This document shows positions 8,892-15,880 of a DNA stretch of 30,619 nucleotides, piece after piece. The notes below the pieces were generated by a model. The model was not told where the DNA came from. It worked only from the letters and a program-made list of their open reading frames with translations, and searched no databases. The stretch is from Helicobacteraceae bacterium. GTDB lineage: Bacteria > Campylobacterota > Campylobacteria > Campylobacterales > Sulfurimonadaceae. The stretch lies in assembly GCA_027081565.1 (NCBI GenBank), contig JALWKG010000410.1, forward strand, positions 1 to 30,619, in the 5' to 3' direction. Each line of letters begins with the position of its first letter. The first letter of the stretch is position 1. A program made the translations under genes and the position numbers.

Positions 8892-9665
8892 TTATAGATT
8901 CTGACTGTGGTACAACTCTAGATCAGTGAGTGTGTTTTCAATATGCTGGGTTGAGAGATTAAGTACATTAGGCAGCTTGATCTTGTCGGAATCAAGATAG
9001 AATTTCTTTGCAATAGGCCAGAACTGGTTGAGTGAAGAGAGAACAGATGCACTTTGCTCAGTATATCCGTATGCATTGAGTTGCTCAAGTCCATTTTCGA
9101 AAGCTTCGATGGCTTCATGCAGCTGTTTGATGTTGTTAAGATCATTGATGCCCAGCTGAAAGGTCATATAATACTTGCTCATACGTTCAATAAGATACTG
9201 CATTTTCTTGACATTGATAAGCATCTGCTCTTCTGTAGAAAACTGGTAACTGTGCTCTGCCGCAATAGACTCTGCTCCTTCCAAAAGTGCTTCACTATAG
9301 TCGAGCATCAGGGCTGCGTTATCTGCACTGTAGGGCTCTGCTATCGTCTCCTCGATCTCATCGCGGCTGTAGGCTAAAAAGGTCAGGATGTCTTTAGTGT
9401 CTTCACTGTTGGTTGCCGAGGCGATGGTACGAAGTTTGGTGTCAAGTTGCAAGACACCCTTGTGCAGATCATTCATGACAGCCTTGTTACGATGGTTCTG
9501 TGCCAGATAGAAGTAGTCTTTGACGATCTGTTGACTAATGAACCTTATACCCTCTGATGCTTCGAGAAGATTGACATCACTACGGGTAGCTGCAGTAAGA
9601 GGAATATATGTCAGAAACAAGAGGGTGAAAAACCCCTCTTTTGTCATGGACTTAAATGGTGTCAT
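8892..9665 (-). CDS. Secreted PilJ/NarX-like sensor protein, divergent copy
   Basis: The 257-aa product has a signal peptide (hydrophobic 11-26, likely cleavage near TAA/T) and no kinase, HAMP or output part, so it should be periplasmic. Its sequence parallels the neighbour at 9690-10472, for example EPYSxDNAALxLDxSExxLEG (about 110-130). The hallmark AGxQRMLSQR is worn down to EGIRFISQQI (38-47) in the first half, where the key Arg (R41) remains. In the second half it reads VKKMQYLIER (152-161), where that Arg is Gln. AAGGAG six bases before the ATG is a near-ideal ribosome site. It lies 17 bases upstream of the NIT kinase. The probable role is a diverged ligand-binding or adaptor subunit for the kinase; this is inference. 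Confidence 0.72.
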   Translation of the reverse strand: MTPFKSMTKEGFFTLLFLTYIPLTAATRSDVNLLEASEGIRFISQQIVKDYFYLAQNHRNKAVMNDLHKGVLQLDTKLRTIASATNSEDTKDILTFLAYSRDEIEETIAEPYSADNAALMLDYSEALLEGAESIAAEHSYQFSTEEQMLINVKKMQYLIERMSKYYMTFQLGINDLNNIKQLHEAIEAFENGLEQLNAYGYTEQSASVLSSLNQFWPIAKKFYLDSDKIKLPNVLNLSTQHIENTLTDLELYHSQNL

Positions 9666-9689
9666 CTCAGACTCCTTTATGAATTATAG

Positions 9690-10472
9690 TTATTTTTCAA
9701 GCTGTATATACATTTTTGTGATCTTGTTCATTTTGTTCATAATGTCGTCAGTACTGTTATATACAATGATTGGTAAGCCACCTTTTTCGATGTTTAGGTA
9801 GAACTTATAGACAATTTTCCATAATCTGTTGACTCTTTTCAGTTGGGCATTGATGGCAGGAGTATTACTCTTGTTCGCCATAAGAAGATCATTGGCTTTG
9901 TTGAAGCTCTTGACCGCTTCTTGCATCTGTACAATACTGTTTTTGTCTTTAATACCAGCCTGATAAGATATGTAGTATTTGGCAATACGCTGAGAAAGCA
10001 TACGCTGTTTTCCCGCGAGGTCTACGAGTGTAGAACTGTGTGCTTTTACTTTCTCCTCCAGTGCATCAACAACGTATTGACTACCTTCAAGCATCGATTC
10101 GCTCAGGTCAAGGATAAGAGCAGCATTGTCCAGTGAGTAAGGCTCTTTTACAATAGAAGTAAAGTCATCACTACTCATGTCCACAAACATAAGCATGTTC
10201 TGGATCTCATCATCTTGGATGTTCTTGGAGAGGATATGTTGAGATTTGTTAAAGGTCTGTAGTGAGAGTTTAAGCTGTTTGGTCGCTTTGGAGACGTTGA
10301 CACCCTGACCAATATAAAAATAGTCTTTTGCAATACGCTGTGAAAGCATACGCTGCTGTCCTGCAAGTTCCAGAAGTTCGATCTTGGAGTACTCTTTTGC
10401 AGAAAGGAGGGTTGCCTGCAGCATTGAGCCGAGGAGAAGAAGAGTTATTAGACGTTTAAACAAGGTGAACAT
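9690..10472 (-). CDS. Secreted PilJ/NarX-like sensor protein, double-motif copy
   Basis: The 260-aa product has a signal peptide (about 1-25, ending LSA/K). Two PilJ/NarX-type halves each carry the signature AGQQRMLSQR (37-46) and AGKQRMLSQR (153-162), each followed by IAKxYxxY. In nitrate sensors of the NarX family this helix (P-box) holds the ligand-contacting Arg; both halves keep it (R41, R157). The Lys found five residues earlier in NarX is Leu here. There is no transmembrane helix after the signal peptide and no cytoplasmic output. AAGGA about 8 bases before the ATG supports the start. It lies 24 bases upstream of the divergent copy and belongs to the same leftward operon. Confidence 0.8.
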   Translation of the reverse strand: MFTLFKRLITLLLLGSMLQATLLSAKEYSKIELLELAGQQRMLSQRIAKDYFYIGQGVNVSKATKQLKLSLQTFNKSQHILSKNIQDDEIQNMLMFVDMSSDDFTSIVKEPYSLDNAALILDLSESMLEGSQYVVDALEEKVKAHSSTLVDLAGKQRMLSQRIAKYYISYQAGIKDKNSIVQMQEAVKSFNKANDLLMANKSNTPAINAQLKRVNRLWKIVYKFYLNIEKGGLPIIVYNSTDDIMNKMNKITKMYIQLEK

Positions 10473-10637
10473 GTTGTTTTCCTTTTAATATAATACCCGC
10501 AATACTAAAATTGCTGGTATAAGGTCACGTATCATCGAGTTGTACTTTTGATGCACAAGAGATGAAACACACTGTATGGTTGAATCGTATCTATTTTTGT
10601 CAATAATGTCTGTAGGGCATGTCTGACACATTGTAGC

Positions 10638-11435
10638 TTATTCCTTTGTACCTTTAGCATAAAGGCCTGTTGCTATGTTCATGTTTTTAAGTATTTGGTT
10701 GGCAGAACGGTTGATCAGGCTGGGAATGTATTTTTTGGACTTTGATCGACCCATGACCTCAAAGAACATAAAAGATCTTCCAACTTTTTTCAGAAGTTCG
10801 TTGATCTTTGGGGTGTTAAGTGATGAAGCCTTAAGTTTCTGATGTGCTGCAGAAAATTGCTGCATCGCAGTGTCCAGTTTCTGTTCAAACTCACTGTCTT
10901 GTACACCCCATACCTTTAACATGTAAAGACCGGCCATACGCTGAGAAAGCATACGCTGTCTTCCTGAGATGTTTACGATCTCTCCTGCTTTTGTCTCGGA
11001 GGCTTTGGTGATAAGCAGTGTACTTTTGTGGGCTGCTTTTAGGAGGCTTTCAAGATCATGCTGCAAGGCCGTGACATTTTTAATGTCGGGTTTTTGCAAG
11101 ACAGTCTTTTTAATGGGTTTCCATAGCTTTTTAACAGCAACAAGACTTTTGGCAGCCTCTTTGTCTTTGACATAAGACTGAAGCTCTGCAAGTTGAGTTT
11201 CGAAAAGATCGACACTCTTTTTGAGACCTTCTTTGGGATTTCCATAGGTGCTGTTCATTCCAATAAGGGCATACTCTTTAAGCATCTTCTGTGTCAGCAT
11301 TCTTTGACGGCCGGCTTTGTTGACTGCCTCTTCCATACTTGTGATCTTGGCATAGCTCATGGTTCCTGAAAGTACCAAGAGAAGTAAAAGCAGAGTGGAG
11401 GCCGTTTTGGATACTCTTTGTATAAATGGGTACAT
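10638..11435 (-). CDS. Secreted PilJ/NarX-like sensor protein, most canonical copy
   Basis: The 265-aa product has a long signal peptide (Leu run at 15-22, likely cleavage SYA/K near 29). Repeat one carries NKAGRQRMLTQKM (39-51), which matches the NarX P-box including both Lys (K40) and Arg (R45) at the NarX spacing. Repeat two carries NISGRQRMLSQRM (155-167). It is therefore the copy most likely to bind nitrate, nitrite or a similar anion. No output domain is present. AAGGA lies 5 bases before the ATG. It is the first gene of the leftward set, with 165 bases to the next member, so that part of the operon may have an additional promoter. The role as a soluble periplasmic ligand receptor for the NIT kinase is inference. 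Confidence 0.82.
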   Translation of the reverse strand: MYPFIQRVSKTASTLLLLLLVLSGTMSYAKITSMEEAVNKAGRQRMLTQKMLKEYALIGMNSTYGNPKEGLKKSVDLFETQLAELQSYVKDKEAAKSLVAVKKLWKPIKKTVLQKPDIKNVTALQHDLESLLKAAHKSTLLITKASETKAGEIVNISGRQRMLSQRMAGLYMLKVWGVQDSEFEQKLDTAMQQFSAAHQKLKASSLNTPKINELLKKVGRSFMFFEVMGRSKSKKYIPSLINRSANQILKNMNIATGLYAKGTKE

Positions 11436-11463
11436 CTTAATCCTTTTATATGGTGTATATAGA

Positions 11464-11469
11464 ATTATA
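11464..11469 (-). promoter_or_regulatory. Candidate -10 box of the PilJ-like/NIT kinase operon
   Basis: ATTATA on the plus strand reads TATAAT on the minus strand, about 29 bases upstream of the ATG at 11435. The -35 position holds CAGAAA, a poor match. This is typical of epsilonproteobacterial sigma-70 promoters. Confidence 0.4.
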
Positions 11470-11500
11470 GGTCGAAGATAACATAATTTCTGTAGGTATT

Positions 11501-11559
11501 GGCTTACAGTGAAAATAATTAGCTCAACAATACTCTAAATGTGTATGAAACGGCTTACA
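11501..11559. repeat. Direct repeat GGCTTACA in a divergent promoter region
   Basis: GGCTTACA occurs at 11501-11508 and 11552-11559, 51 bases apart start to start (about five helical turns). Both copies lie between the leftward sensor operon and the rightward receiver/EAL operon. It may be an operator pair for a shared regulator, but two 8-mers could arise by chance. Confidence 0.25.
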
Positions 11560-11608
11560 CGTACTATATCGTTGGTATGGTACAATATCGCTAAAAAAGG
11601 GCGTGAAG

Positions 11609-11980
11609 ATGACAAAACGTATTTTAATTGTGGATGATGTTGAGTTTATTTTGGACTTTGAAGCAAAGGCTATAGAGTCAGTAAAAAATGATGCTGGCTT
11701 CTCTATTGTTGTAGACAAAGCAAGTACTGTAACTGATGCCAAAGAGCTGGTTGAGGCGAACCACTACGATCTTATTATATCCGACATGAACCTTCCTGAC
11801 GGTACAGGAACAGAGATCGCGAAATTTGCGTTGGACAAAGATGAAAGCACACGTATTGCTGCTTTGACGATCTATCCACAGCGTTATGAAAGTGAACGGG
11901 GATATTTTGATGCATTTTTCAAAAAACCGATTCTACCATCTGTTTTTAAAGAGAACATCAAACTGCTGTTGAAAGCTTAA
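11609..11980 (+). CDS. Single-domain response regulator (CheY-like)
   Basis: This 123-aa protein is a receiver domain with no output domain. It shows the acidic pair D9/D10 (ILIVDD), phospho-acceptor D59 (LIISDMNLPDG), Thr T87 and Lys K106 (FFKKP). A GTG at 11603 is in frame, but the ribosome site AAGGG (11597-11601) touches it, whereas the ATG at 11609 lies 7 bases away; the ATG is preferred. The gene is 24 bases before an EAL protein and is probably co-transcribed with it. The likely role is a phosphate acceptor that controls the EAL protein or relays to other components through protein contact. TACAAT at 11581-11586 is a possible -10 box. Confidence 0.88.
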   Translation: MTKRILIVDDVEFILDFEAKAIESVKNDAGFSIVVDKASTVTDAKELVEANHYDLIISDMNLPDGTGTEIAKFALDKDESTRIAALTIYPQRYESERGYFDAFFKKPILPSVFKENIKLLLKA

Positions 11981-12004
11981 GGTCTGATATAAAAAGGTAG
12001 TGCA

Positions 12005-13669
12005 ATGAGCAACTATACAGAAGATATACTCAACATATTACATGTTCTGGATACGGGAGCGGTACTCGTAGAAGATGACCTGAGTATATCCTGGACGAAC
12101 AAATATTTTGACAAACATTATTTTAGCGGTCAAAAAAGCTTGACTGACCTGTGCCGAGATTTAAAGCCAGTAGAAGATGACAATGTTTTTTTGCATATTC
12201 TTGAAGATGTAAAGTCTAAAAAAGAGCATGCAGATACTGTAGTAGAATGTCATCTCTCTGACAATGAAGCTGTATTGTGTGATGTCTGGATCTATCCTAT
12301 GTCAGGAGAACGACTGCTACTTGTATGTCAATTGCAGACACAGAAGGAAACAGCACATTGTGAAGCACTGCTGCAAATGGCACGTTATGACCCTGCTACA
12401 ACATTGCCAAACCGTATGTATTTTTTAGAGATGCTTGAAGAAAAACTGACCCAACAGCAACACCCCGAAGCGCTGCTGAGTATTATGATCATAGACTTTA
12501 ATGAAATTGACACTTACGATACTGTTTTTAGTATAACATCAGATGAGTTACTGCTGTTGACTTTGAAAGAGCGTTTGACAGATGTCAGTAAGGAACATAC
12601 TCTTTTTGCAAGAGTTGCGCCTTCAAAATTTGCCATAGTATGTGAGACTGCAGTAACACCGGTTAAGGTAGAAAAGCTTGCACAGGAGATCCTCCATCTT
12701 TTTTATGAACCGATCTCAGTGGAAGGCCACCTTGTCTATGCTGAACTTTCTATTGGGATCAGCCTTTATCCGACAGATGCAAGCAACGCAAAGAACCTGT
12801 TGCTTAAAGCTGAAAAAACGGCTTCAGCTATACAAAAGACAGAACTTAACAGTTATGGATTTGCCCATAAACTTCCTGAAAAAAATGTGGACAAGATCTT
12901 AAAGATCAGTACAGACCTTCCTGCGGCAGTGGAAAATGAAGAGATCTTTTTTGTATTTCAGCCGCAGTACTGCCTTGATGAAGGACGTTTCTGCGGGGCA
13001 GAACTGCTGGCACGATGGGAACATCCTGAACTTGGTTTTATCTCTCCCGAGATCTTTATACCCCTTGCTGAACAGACAGGGATGATACGTACGGTGACGA
13101 TGAAAGCTTTTATGGAAGCTTCGAAAATGTTTAAAGCACTTGAAAGCAGAGGTATCAAAGACTTTTCACTTTCAGTCAACATCTCTCCAAATATGTTACT
13201 TTACAGTGGCTTCATGGAAGATCTGGAGTTTTTTATAGAGAGCTATGAGATGGCTGACAAAGCACTGTATTTGGAAGTGACAGAAAATGATTTTGCACGC
13301 AATTTTTCCAAAATGATCGATGCTTTAAATGCCATACGCGATATGGGGATCAAGATAGAGATGGATGATTATGGTACAGGCTATACCTCGCTGCAATATC
13401 TGTCGAAGTTGCCTATAGACACTTTGAAGATCGACAGATCTTTTGTTCAGGACATCGATTCAGACCAACAGCAGGCTGTACTTTTCAAAGCGATCTGTGA
13501 CATGGCATCAGCGCTGGGGTACGATATTGTTGCAGAAGGTGTTGAGACGGAAGCCGAGAATCGGGTGGTACAACAGTATAAAAATGTACGTGTTCAAGGC
13601 TACTACTACTCCAAACCGCTGCAGGTGAATGAGCTGTTTGAACTGCTTGAAAAAGCAGTTGTCCTCTAG
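12005..13669 (+). CDS. PAS / degenerate GGDEF / EAL cyclic-di-GMP phosphodiesterase
   Basis: The 554-aa protein has no signal or membrane segment. Residues 5-115 resemble a PAS domain. Residues 125-285 are a GGDEF fold whose catalytic loop reads ARVAPSKF (202-209) in place of GGDEF, so cyclase activity is not expected. Residues 300-554 are an EAL domain with the catalytic set largely kept: AELLARW (E333, EAL as ELL), VNISP (391-395), EVTEND, DDYGTG (D454/D455), K475, E511 in VAEGVET and Q531 in QGYYYSKPL. It should therefore hydrolyse cyclic-di-GMP. The upstream receiver gene is the likely phosphorylation-dependent controller. AAAGG about 8 bases before the ATG supports the start. The last four bases overlap the convergent HPt gene. 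Confidence 0.88.
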   Translation: MSNYTEDILNILHVLDTGAVLVEDDLSISWTNKYFDKHYFSGQKSLTDLCRDLKPVEDDNVFLHILEDVKSKKEHADTVVECHLSDNEAVLCDVWIYPMSGERLLLVCQLQTQKETAHCEALLQMARYDPATTLPNRMYFLEMLEEKLTQQQHPEALLSIMIIDFNEIDTYDTVFSITSDELLLLTLKERLTDVSKEHTLFARVAPSKFAIVCETAVTPVKVEKLAQEILHLFYEPISVEGHLVYAELSIGISLYPTDASNAKNLLLKAEKTASAIQKTELNSYGFAHKLPEKNVDKILKISTDLPAAVENEEIFFVFQPQYCLDEGRFCGAELLARWEHPELGFISPEIFIPLAEQTGMIRTVTMKAFMEASKMFKALESRGIKDFSLSVNISPNMLLYSGFMEDLEFFIESYEMADKALYLEVTENDFARNFSKMIDALNAIRDMGIKIEMDDYGTGYTSLQYLSKLPIDTLKIDRSFVQDIDSDQQQAVLFKAICDMASALGYDIVAEGVETEAENRVVQQYKNVRVQGYYYSKPLQVNELFELLEKAVVL

Positions 13670-13986
13670 AAGTGAAGGGCCTGCTGTAAAAGTAAAAGGT
13701 TCTCCTTAAGTGCATTTATGAGTACTGACACCTTTTGTGCATCTTCATCTTGTGCAGACTGCTCAAGCTGCAGTGCGAGCTGGCTGAGTTCTGTCAGCTT
13801 CATGTTGGCTGCACTGCCTTTGATAGAGTGCACCTCATAGGCTATCTGCTTCCAGGCCTTTTTTTCATACATCTTTTCGATCTCCTGCATTGACTTTTCA
13901 GCGTCTTCAAATAGTACACTAACGATCATTTTGACATCATCTGGGGCAAACCCCAACTCTTTGGCAATATGCTTAAGATCATACAT
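13666..13986 (-). CDS. Free-standing HPt phosphotransfer protein
   Basis: The 106-aa all-helical protein has the HPt signature AYEVHSIKGSAANM, with phospho-histidine H53 followed by the conserved Lys/Gly. It carries phosphate between a hybrid kinase receiver and a response regulator. Its ATG overlaps the TAA of the upstream hybrid kinase by one base (TAATG), so it is translationally coupled and most likely serves that kinase. Other hybrid kinases here could share it. Its stop overlaps that of the convergent EAL gene in the 4-base string CTAG (13666-13669). Confidence 0.9.
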   Translation of the reverse strand: MYDLKHIAKELGFAPDDVKMIVSVLFEDAEKSMQEIEKMYEKKAWKQIAYEVHSIKGSAANMKLTELSQLALQLEQSAQDEDAQKVSVLINALKENLLLLQQALHF

Positions 13987-15677
13987 TAATTAACTTCCTT
14001 ACAATATTTTTTTAGTGTTGCTACCAGTATATTCGGATCTACCGGTTTACTGATATAGTCATCCATACCGGCAGCCAGAAAACGTTCCCTGTCTCCAGCA
14101 AGTGCATTGGCAGTCAGCGAGATGATAGGGGTATGTTTTTTTTGTAAGCTCTTTTCGAGTTCTAGTATGGCGGTAGTAGCTTCGATACCGCTCATGTTCG
14201 GCATATGTTCATCCATTAGTATGAGAGTATAATCATGCTTTTGTACCATCTCTATAGATACTACTCCATCATCAGCTACATCATGTGTCAGACCCAGATT
14301 GTCCAGCATGATCCCCATAAAGAGTTGGTTGGCTTTGTTGTCTTCGACGAGCAGTACATGCCCCTCAAGCAGAATGTCTGACATCTCTTTTTCCTTATCA
14401 ATAGTATCTTCAACAGGTTCCAAAGGTAAAGAGAAGAAAAAGCGGCTGCCTTTACCCTCTTGGCTCTCTACTTCAAGTTTTCCGCCCATGATCAGTACAA
14501 AGGAGTGGGCGATGGCAAGTCCAAGGCCTGTACCTTCAAAAGGTCTCGATGTAGAGCCGTTGGCCTGGATAAAAGGATCGAAGATGGTAGTAAGTTTTTC
14601 CTCCGGGATACCAACGCCATTGTCTTTTATGCTGACATAGAGACGATTGTTGTTATTGTAGCTGAAGTGGCAGGAAACACTACCATTTTCAGGGGTGAAC
14701 TTGATGGCGTTGGAGATAAGGTTGTTGATCGTCTGTTTGATCTTTTGCTGGTCACCGTTGAATGCTGAGGGAATCTCTTCAGATATGTCATAATTTAAGG
14801 TGATGTTTTTTTCAAGAGCCTTGGCTTGAAAAAGTTTGATGCTCTCCAAAATGTCGCAAAATTTAAAATCTTCATTTTGCAAGACCGCTTTGTTACTTTC
14901 TATTTTGCTATAGTCCAAAATGTCGTTGATAGTTCCTATTAGGCTGTGCGATGCATGTTGGATCACGTCAAAGTACTCTTGTCTTTGAGGATCGCGCTCA
15001 TCTACTTTGAGTAGAGAGATAAAGCCGTTGATCGCATTTAAAGGGGTACGGATCTCATGGGACATGTTTGAAAGGAACTGACTGCGCGCCTTAAGTGCAG
15101 TTATGGCTTCATGACGTGCTTTTTCGAGTTCTGTAGTCCGTGCAGCAACATGTGTTTCAAGCTGTTCATTGTCTAACTGTATCTGATGGATGCTTTGTTG
15201 TTTATGGCCTTCATACCAGTCTGTGATCACAGCAACAAAGGTAAGACTGCCTAAGAGAACATAAAAATCTTCTAAAGAAAGTTGAACATTACCTTTTGCT
15301 AATAGATAGATAGCAGTGATAGAAGTGATGATCAACACAAACCAGAACCATCCCTCTTTTCTGCCACGCAGAAAAAAAGCAAGCAGCAGTATCGGTGTGA
15401 ACCAGATATGGCGTGTGTCGTAAAATTGTGCTGAGACTATGGTGAAGAGACCGGCTGTTAAAAGAGTGCGTGAAGTGATATCATAAAGATTTGAATATTT
15501 ACTGATCAAGAGATAGGTTAGTGAAAAAACCATGATCAAGACGATATCAATAATTCCCTGTATATATTGACCCTGAATAAATCGATAAAAAAGGAGGGGC
15601 GTAACAATGACGATCGTTAAGAGAACAACCATTTTTAGAACATGATTTCTATTTTCCAGAGTTGACTCTGCAGACAT
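13986..15677 (-). CDS. Multi-pass membrane hybrid histidine kinase
   Basis: The 563-aa protein has five or six predicted membrane helices in residues 14-153 with very short loops, a sensor type that detects signals in the membrane. A coiled linker (about 160-195) leads to HisKA with SHEIRTPLNA (H207), HATPase_c (N319/N323, DNGVG 352-356, GTGLGL 382-387) and one complete receiver (E445/D446, D489, T522, K544). An ATG 39 bases upstream is in frame, but AAGGAAG lies 6 bases before the ATG at 15675-15677, and the upstream ATG falls inside a TATGAT box; the shorter start is preferred. The kinase probably autophosphorylates H207, passes phosphate to D489 and then to the HPt encoded immediately downstream. 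Confidence 0.88.
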   Translation of the reverse strand: MSAESTLENRNHVLKMVVLLTIVIVTPLLFYRFIQGQYIQGIIDIVLIMVFSLTYLLISKYSNLYDITSRTLLTAGLFTIVSAQFYDTRHIWFTPILLLAFFLRGRKEGWFWFVLIITSITAIYLLAKGNVQLSLEDFYVLLGSLTFVAVITDWYEGHKQQSIHQIQLDNEQLETHVAARTTELEKARHEAITALKARSQFLSNMSHEIRTPLNAINGFISLLKVDERDPQRQEYFDVIQHASHSLIGTINDILDYSKIESNKAVLQNEDFKFCDILESIKLFQAKALEKNITLNYDISEEIPSAFNGDQQKIKQTINNLISNAIKFTPENGSVSCHFSYNNNNRLYVSIKDNGVGIPEEKLTTIFDPFIQANGSTSRPFEGTGLGLAIAHSFVLIMGGKLEVESQEGKGSRFFFSLPLEPVEDTIDKEKEMSDILLEGHVLLVEDNKANQLFMGIMLDNLGLTHDVADDGVVSIEMVQKHDYTLILMDEHMPNMSGIEATTAILELEKSLQKKHTPIISLTANALAGDRERFLAAGMDDYISKPVDPNILVATLKKYCKEVN

Positions 15678-15852
15678 GTTACTTCCTTTTGATTTGGGTA
15701 TTATTTCAGTAATCATATCTCAATTAAAATTAAAAATATTTTGGTAACTGTGTTTGCTAGGAATTTTATAATGGAATGTTACATAATATACAATGCTGTT
15801 TTTTATTATGTAAGGTTATGTGTGTTAAAGCTTTAATAGTTATAAATATGAT

Positions 15853-15858
15853 TATAAT
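15853..15858 (+). promoter_or_regulatory. Candidate -10 box of the receiver-kinase-receiver gene
   Basis: A perfect TATAAT stands 22 bases before the ATG at 15881, in an AT-rich 200-base divergent region. A second TATAAT at 15767-15772 could provide a longer transcript. No good -35 is seen for the proximal box. Confidence 0.4.
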
Positions 15859-15880
15859 ATTCGAGTAGAAACCTCATGGA

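Noticed and set aside
10571..10603. TTGACA on the minus strand (10603-10598) as the promoter of the 260-aa sensor gene
   Set aside because: The -35 match is perfect, but the best -10 (TACAGT) is 21 bases away. Spacing and match are too poor to call a promoter.
11603..11608. GTG start for the single-domain receiver
   Set aside because: The ribosome site AAGGG ends one base before it. The ATG at 11609 has proper spacing.
15678..15716. Upstream ATG for the membrane hybrid kinase
   Set aside because: No ribosome site precedes it, and it overlaps a TATGAT box. The inner ATG has AAGGAAG at good spacing.
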